Source: JABCPO02 sp052174015 (GTDB lineage: Bacteria; Bacillota; Clostridia; TANB77; CAG-508). Taken from it: a DNA stretch of 55,493 nucleotides. The stretch is from contig JBQMXM010000007.1 in assembly GCA_052174015.1 (NCBI GenBank), positions 1 through 55,493 of the forward strand, read 5' to 3'. Shown here piece after piece: positions 52,844-55,493 of this stretch. Numbering within the stretch: position 1 is the stretch's first letter; each line of letters opens with the position of its first letter. The position numbers and the translations under genes were made by a program. The notes below the pieces were generated by a model. That model was not told the DNA's origin and did not search any database. It was given only the letters and a program-made list of their open reading frames with translations.

Positions 52844-54766
52844 TTAATTTATATTAGGAATTCTAGGCTTTGGTGCTGTATTTTGTGTTGTATTATTTGT
52901 ATTATTACTACTATTACTGTTATTATTATTTGTATTTGGTTTATTTACATTGTTATTGTTATTAATATTAATATTAGTATTAGTATTAGTATTAATATTA
53001 GTATTAGTATTACTGCTACTATTGTTCTGATTATTATTTATTTGATTATTTGTATTTTGTTCTTTTATTGGTGCTGAAGGTGGATTTTGTTGATTTGTAC
53101 CTTGATTATCATTAAATACTCTTGTTTCTTTTTTTAATTCTACTTTTAATTTATTATGATTTTGATATCTATAGTATTTTTCTTGTCCATTATCTACAAC
53201 TTTATATATTCTATCTTCATTTGGTGCTAGTGCAAATACTTTAACTGTTTTACGGTCAAAATCTTTTGTAACTATTCCATATTTTCCTTCTTGTGTTCTT
53301 ACAACTATTCCTTCATAACCAGTTTCTTTTGGTAATGTTAATACATTTTCTTCACCTTCAAAAATCATACTGTTATTTGATGTGTATCCAGCTTTTAAAG
53401 CTTCTGCTTCTGTTAATTCTCTAGATAACTCCTCTATTGAAAGGCCATCATAAGAGTATGAACTTCCATTTTCTGAAGAACGTTTCTTTTCTAACATTTT
53501 TTGTCTTTTGTTTTTTATTTTCTCTATGTCTTCTTGTGGAATTAATATTTTACCATTTGAATTTTTAGGTGCGTATTTTAACTTTTTATATCCTATTTTT
53601 TCAAATACTGGTTCTATTGGTAAATCTGAATCTATTCTTTTTAATCCCCATTTATTATCTTTTCTTATTGGAATAATATTATCTAATAATACTTTACCAT
53701 TTTTTTCTGTAGGAAAATCTTCTACATCATAACCAATTTCATCATATTCTATTGGAACTACTTTTTTACCTAGTTTATTTATAATTCCTTTTTTATTATT
53801 TTTACCTATTTTATATAATCCTTTTTCTGAATCATATACTTCCATAATATCATAATTATCAAAGTCTATAACCCTATTACCTGTAGTTACATCAATAATA
53901 CCTATTTGTTTATCAATTATACAATATGCTGTTTTTGTATCTTGTGCATATCTAATATCTTCATATTTTGTAGCTACAATATTGTTACCTTGTTTTAAAT
54001 ATATACCATTTTTATTATCTGAACTTATTACTGAAATATATCCATCAATAATACTTCTCCTATTTTGATAATTATCATTTAAAGATAAGTTTTCTGCTTT
54101 TAAAAATCCTGCTATTGATTGTTCTAAATATTTAATTGTTTTAAAATTAATTATTCTTCCACCTTCTTTTTCTTGTATATCTATATTAAATGCATATTTA
54201 GCATCTTCTAAACTTAGATATTTTTGTTGATTAACTTTTTTAATTGGATTTTTTAATGTGAATTTTTCTTCATTTAGTATTGTTTCATCCATTTTAGTTT
54301 TTTCTCTTTTTTTAGGTGTTTTTGTATCAGATTTTTTTTCTTCTTCTGTTAAGATTATTTGTGCTTGTTTATCTAATTCTCTATCTAAGTATTCATATTT
54401 TATATATTTAGTATATTCTTGTGATTTTTCGTTAAATTGTACTGCTTCATAAACACTATCTATATAGAAATAGCTTTCTTCTGTATTTTTTGTTGAATAT
54501 GAACCATTATTTAACCTATATTGTTTCATTTGATTTAATTTTAATAATCCATCAATATTAATATATGTTTTTCCACTCTCTTTTATTAATAATTGTAATG
54601 CTGTTTGTGGTAATTCTTGTCCATCAAAAACTATTTTCTTCCTTGTATTATCAATGTATGCAACTACCGAAATTGCTAACAATACAAGCAATATTAAGAA
54701 AGTATTAGCTATTAAAACTTTTTTAATTATTTTATTCATAGTACTTTGTTCTGCTTTTTCTTCCAC
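52844..54766 (-). CDS. WG-repeat exported protein with Asn/Thr-rich tail
   Basis: 640 residues. An N-terminal membrane helix (~17-38) acts as anchor or signal. The middle carries WG-type repeats (NGIYLKQGNNIVATKYEDIRY, QIGIIDVTTGNRVIDFDNYD, KKGIINKLGKKVVPIEYDEIGY, NKWGLKRIDSDLPIEPVFEKIGY, residues ~240-400, and KYGIVTKDF later), a beta-repeat family usually found on the cell surface. The last ~90 residues are Asn/Thr/Ile low complexity. The start is GTG, with GGAGG 5 nt upstream; an overlapping ATG one frame off leads nowhere. It heads the secD-like operon. Confidence 0.78.
   Translation of the reverse strand: MEEKAEQSTMNKIIKKVLIANTFLILLVLLAISVVAYIDNTRKKIVFDGQELPQTALQLLIKESGKTYINIDGLLKLNQMKQYRLNNGSYSTKNTEESYFYIDSVYEAVQFNEKSQEYTKYIKYEYLDRELDKQAQIILTEEEKKSDTKTPKKREKTKMDETILNEEKFTLKNPIKKVNQQKYLSLEDAKYAFNIDIQEKEGGRIINFKTIKYLEQSIAGFLKAENLSLNDNYQNRRSIIDGYISVISSDNKNGIYLKQGNNIVATKYEDIRYAQDTKTAYCIIDKQIGIIDVTTGNRVIDFDNYDIMEVYDSEKGLYKIGKNNKKGIINKLGKKVVPIEYDEIGYDVEDFPTEKNGKVLLDNIIPIRKDNKWGLKRIDSDLPIEPVFEKIGYKKLKYAPKNSNGKILIPQEDIEKIKNKRQKMLEKKRSSENGSSYSYDGLSIEELSRELTEAEALKAGYTSNNSMIFEGEENVLTLPKETGYEGIVVRTQEGKYGIVTKDFDRKTVKVFALAPNEDRIYKVVDNGQEKYYRYQNHNKLKVELKKETRVFNDNQGTNQQNPPSAPIKEQNTNNQINNNQNNSSSNTNTNINTNTNTNININNNNNVNKPNTNNNNSNSSNNTNNTTQNTAPKPRIPNIN
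52950..53020. repeat. ATTAGT/ATTAAT hexanucleotide tract inside the WG-repeat gene
   Basis: Tandem hexanucleotides that encode alternating Asn-Thr and Asn-Ile pairs near the C-terminus of the WG-repeat protein. The unit is a multiple of three, so copy-number change would alter tail length without a frameshift. Confidence 0.8.
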
Positions 54767-54863
54767 ATATTCCTCCTTATGTTTTAACTATAATTATATT
54801 ATATACATATCCATTTAAAAATTACTAGTTTTATTATATTTTTAATACATTATTTTACATATA

Positions 54864-55493
54864 TTATATTTTGATTATATATAGTACTTTAGGGTTATTA
54901 ATTTTTTTAATTCCCACTTCACAAAACTTAGTTGGGCAAATTTTTTTACCACTTATTCCATTACATATTAAATTATATATATCTTCAATATTTTGTTTAG
55001 ATATATCTTTTATAATCTTTAAATTATTAAATGCATATATACATATCTCTTTTATAATATATTCATCTTCTTTTTTTAACTTATCTAAATCTAAATCTAA
55101 ATATATACATTTATTATTATCAGTATCAGAATTATTATTAGCATCACTATTAGTAATTCTAATCTCATTAAACTTGTTTCTAACTATATTATTAATATAT
55201 GTATTTTGTTTAAATATATTTTGACTTAATGTATTTAAACCTTTTTTAATATCAAAATTTGTATTTTTTTGAATATATGGGAATATATCATTTCTAATAA
55301 TATTTCTAAAATATTCATTTTCTAAATTTGTACTATCAATCATATATTCTAGATTAAAGAAGTCTAAATATCTTAATATTTCTGATTTGTATGTATCTTT
55401 AAGTAGTTTTGCTAAATATATATTACTTCTTTTAGATGTGTTAAATATATCATTTCCTTTTGTAACAGATTTTATACCTTCTATGCCTTTTGT
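54864..55493 (-). CDS. tilS: tRNA(Ile)-lysidine synthase, C-terminal part (5' end outside window)
   Basis: Open to the window edge, 209 codons. Modifies C34 of the AUA-reading tRNA-Ile to lysidine. The visible part begins at the end of the N-type ATPase core (GNDIFNTSKRSNIYLAKLLKD), followed by EILRYLDFFN and YMIDSTNLENEYFRNIIRNDIFPYIQK, the family's DSTN...RNxIRxxixP motif. The central domain and a short C-terminal domain (GKKICPTKFCEVGIKK) then end. An in-frame ATG at 55343 lies inside the DSTN region and is not the start. The PP-loop motif is outside the window. Confidence 0.85.
   Translation of the reverse strand, partial: TKGIEGIKSVTKGNDIFNTSKRSNIYLAKLLKDTYKSEILRYLDFFNLEYMIDSTNLENEYFRNIIRNDIFPYIQKNTNFDIKKGLNTLSQNIFKQNTYINNIVRNKFNEIRITNSDANNNSDTDNNKCIYLDLDLDKLKKEDEYIIKEICIYAFNNLKIIKDISKQNIEDIYNLICNGISGKKICPTKFCEVGIKKINNPKVLYIIKI

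Noticed and set aside
1..55493. tRNA, rRNA, tmRNA or replication origin
   Set aside because: No cloverleaf with a T-loop GTTCRA signature, no rRNA-like conserved stretch and no DnaA-box cluster was found by eye in the intergenic regions; none is claimed.

Overview
The window is about a quarter G+C, uses the standard code (TGA is a real stop, for example for gapA), and reads as chromosomal DNA of an uncultured, gut-type Clostridia-like Bacillota. The lineage is inference, from gene content, base composition and a pilin of the GITLIAL type. After a partial plus-strand gene at the left edge, every gene I accept lies on the minus strand, so the layout below follows transcription from high to low coordinates. 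No tRNA, rRNA, CRISPR array, IS element or integrase was seen.

Right part (55493-33400): a partial tilS; a WG-repeat surface protein; a divergent SecD with a very short SecF-like partner; an unknown two-TM protein; a strong terminator; dprA; the glycolytic run gapA-pgk-tpiA; a beta-CASP ribonuclease-like protein; a GH15 glucoamylase; a 59-residue protein; radA; galE; a MurJ/SpoVB flippase; pepF; eno. Middle part (33300-12700): an Smr protein, nucleoside kinase, argS, rho, yqeG and a prepilin peptidase; a pilin-like protein; rel, an MBL hydrolase and tlyA; a thioesterase, engB, smpB and rnhA; then an oxidoreductase, a MurT-like ligase and a GatD-like protein. Left part (8718-1403): ackA, pgi, pfkA, tig, clpP, clpX.

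The striking region is 8820-12703, a 3.9-kb cassette between gatD-like and ackA. It consists of five very short transcription units in tandem. Each has an exact TTGACA-17-TATAAT promoter, an A/T-rich leader, a hairpin at the ribosome binding site, one small coding unit and its own intrinsic terminator. Three units encode E1/ThiF-like proteins: one complete MccB-like enzyme (peptide-clamp-like N-terminus plus ThiF domain), one paralogue that lost key residues, and one 128-residue Rossmann stub. The two promoter-distal units encode only tiny peptides, MYYCDSCDCGNQC and MLYWNDG, behind very strong Shine-Dalgarno sequences. The three thiF leaders share a covarying double-stem hairpin with a GNGG loop. 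By analogy with microcin C (a heptapeptide plus the MccB adenylyltransferase) I propose a minimal ribosomal-peptide modification system whose enzymes and precursors are encoded separately. No transporter, YcaO or immunity gene is visible here.

Outside the cassette, several proteins keep a fold but have lost catalytic residues as aligned by eye: GatD-like, the CoA-disulfide-reductase-like flavoprotein, the C39-like protein and SecD. The central metabolism encoded here (GH15, pgi, pfkA, tpiA, gapA, pgk, eno, ackA) suggests a saccharolytic, acetate-forming fermenter.
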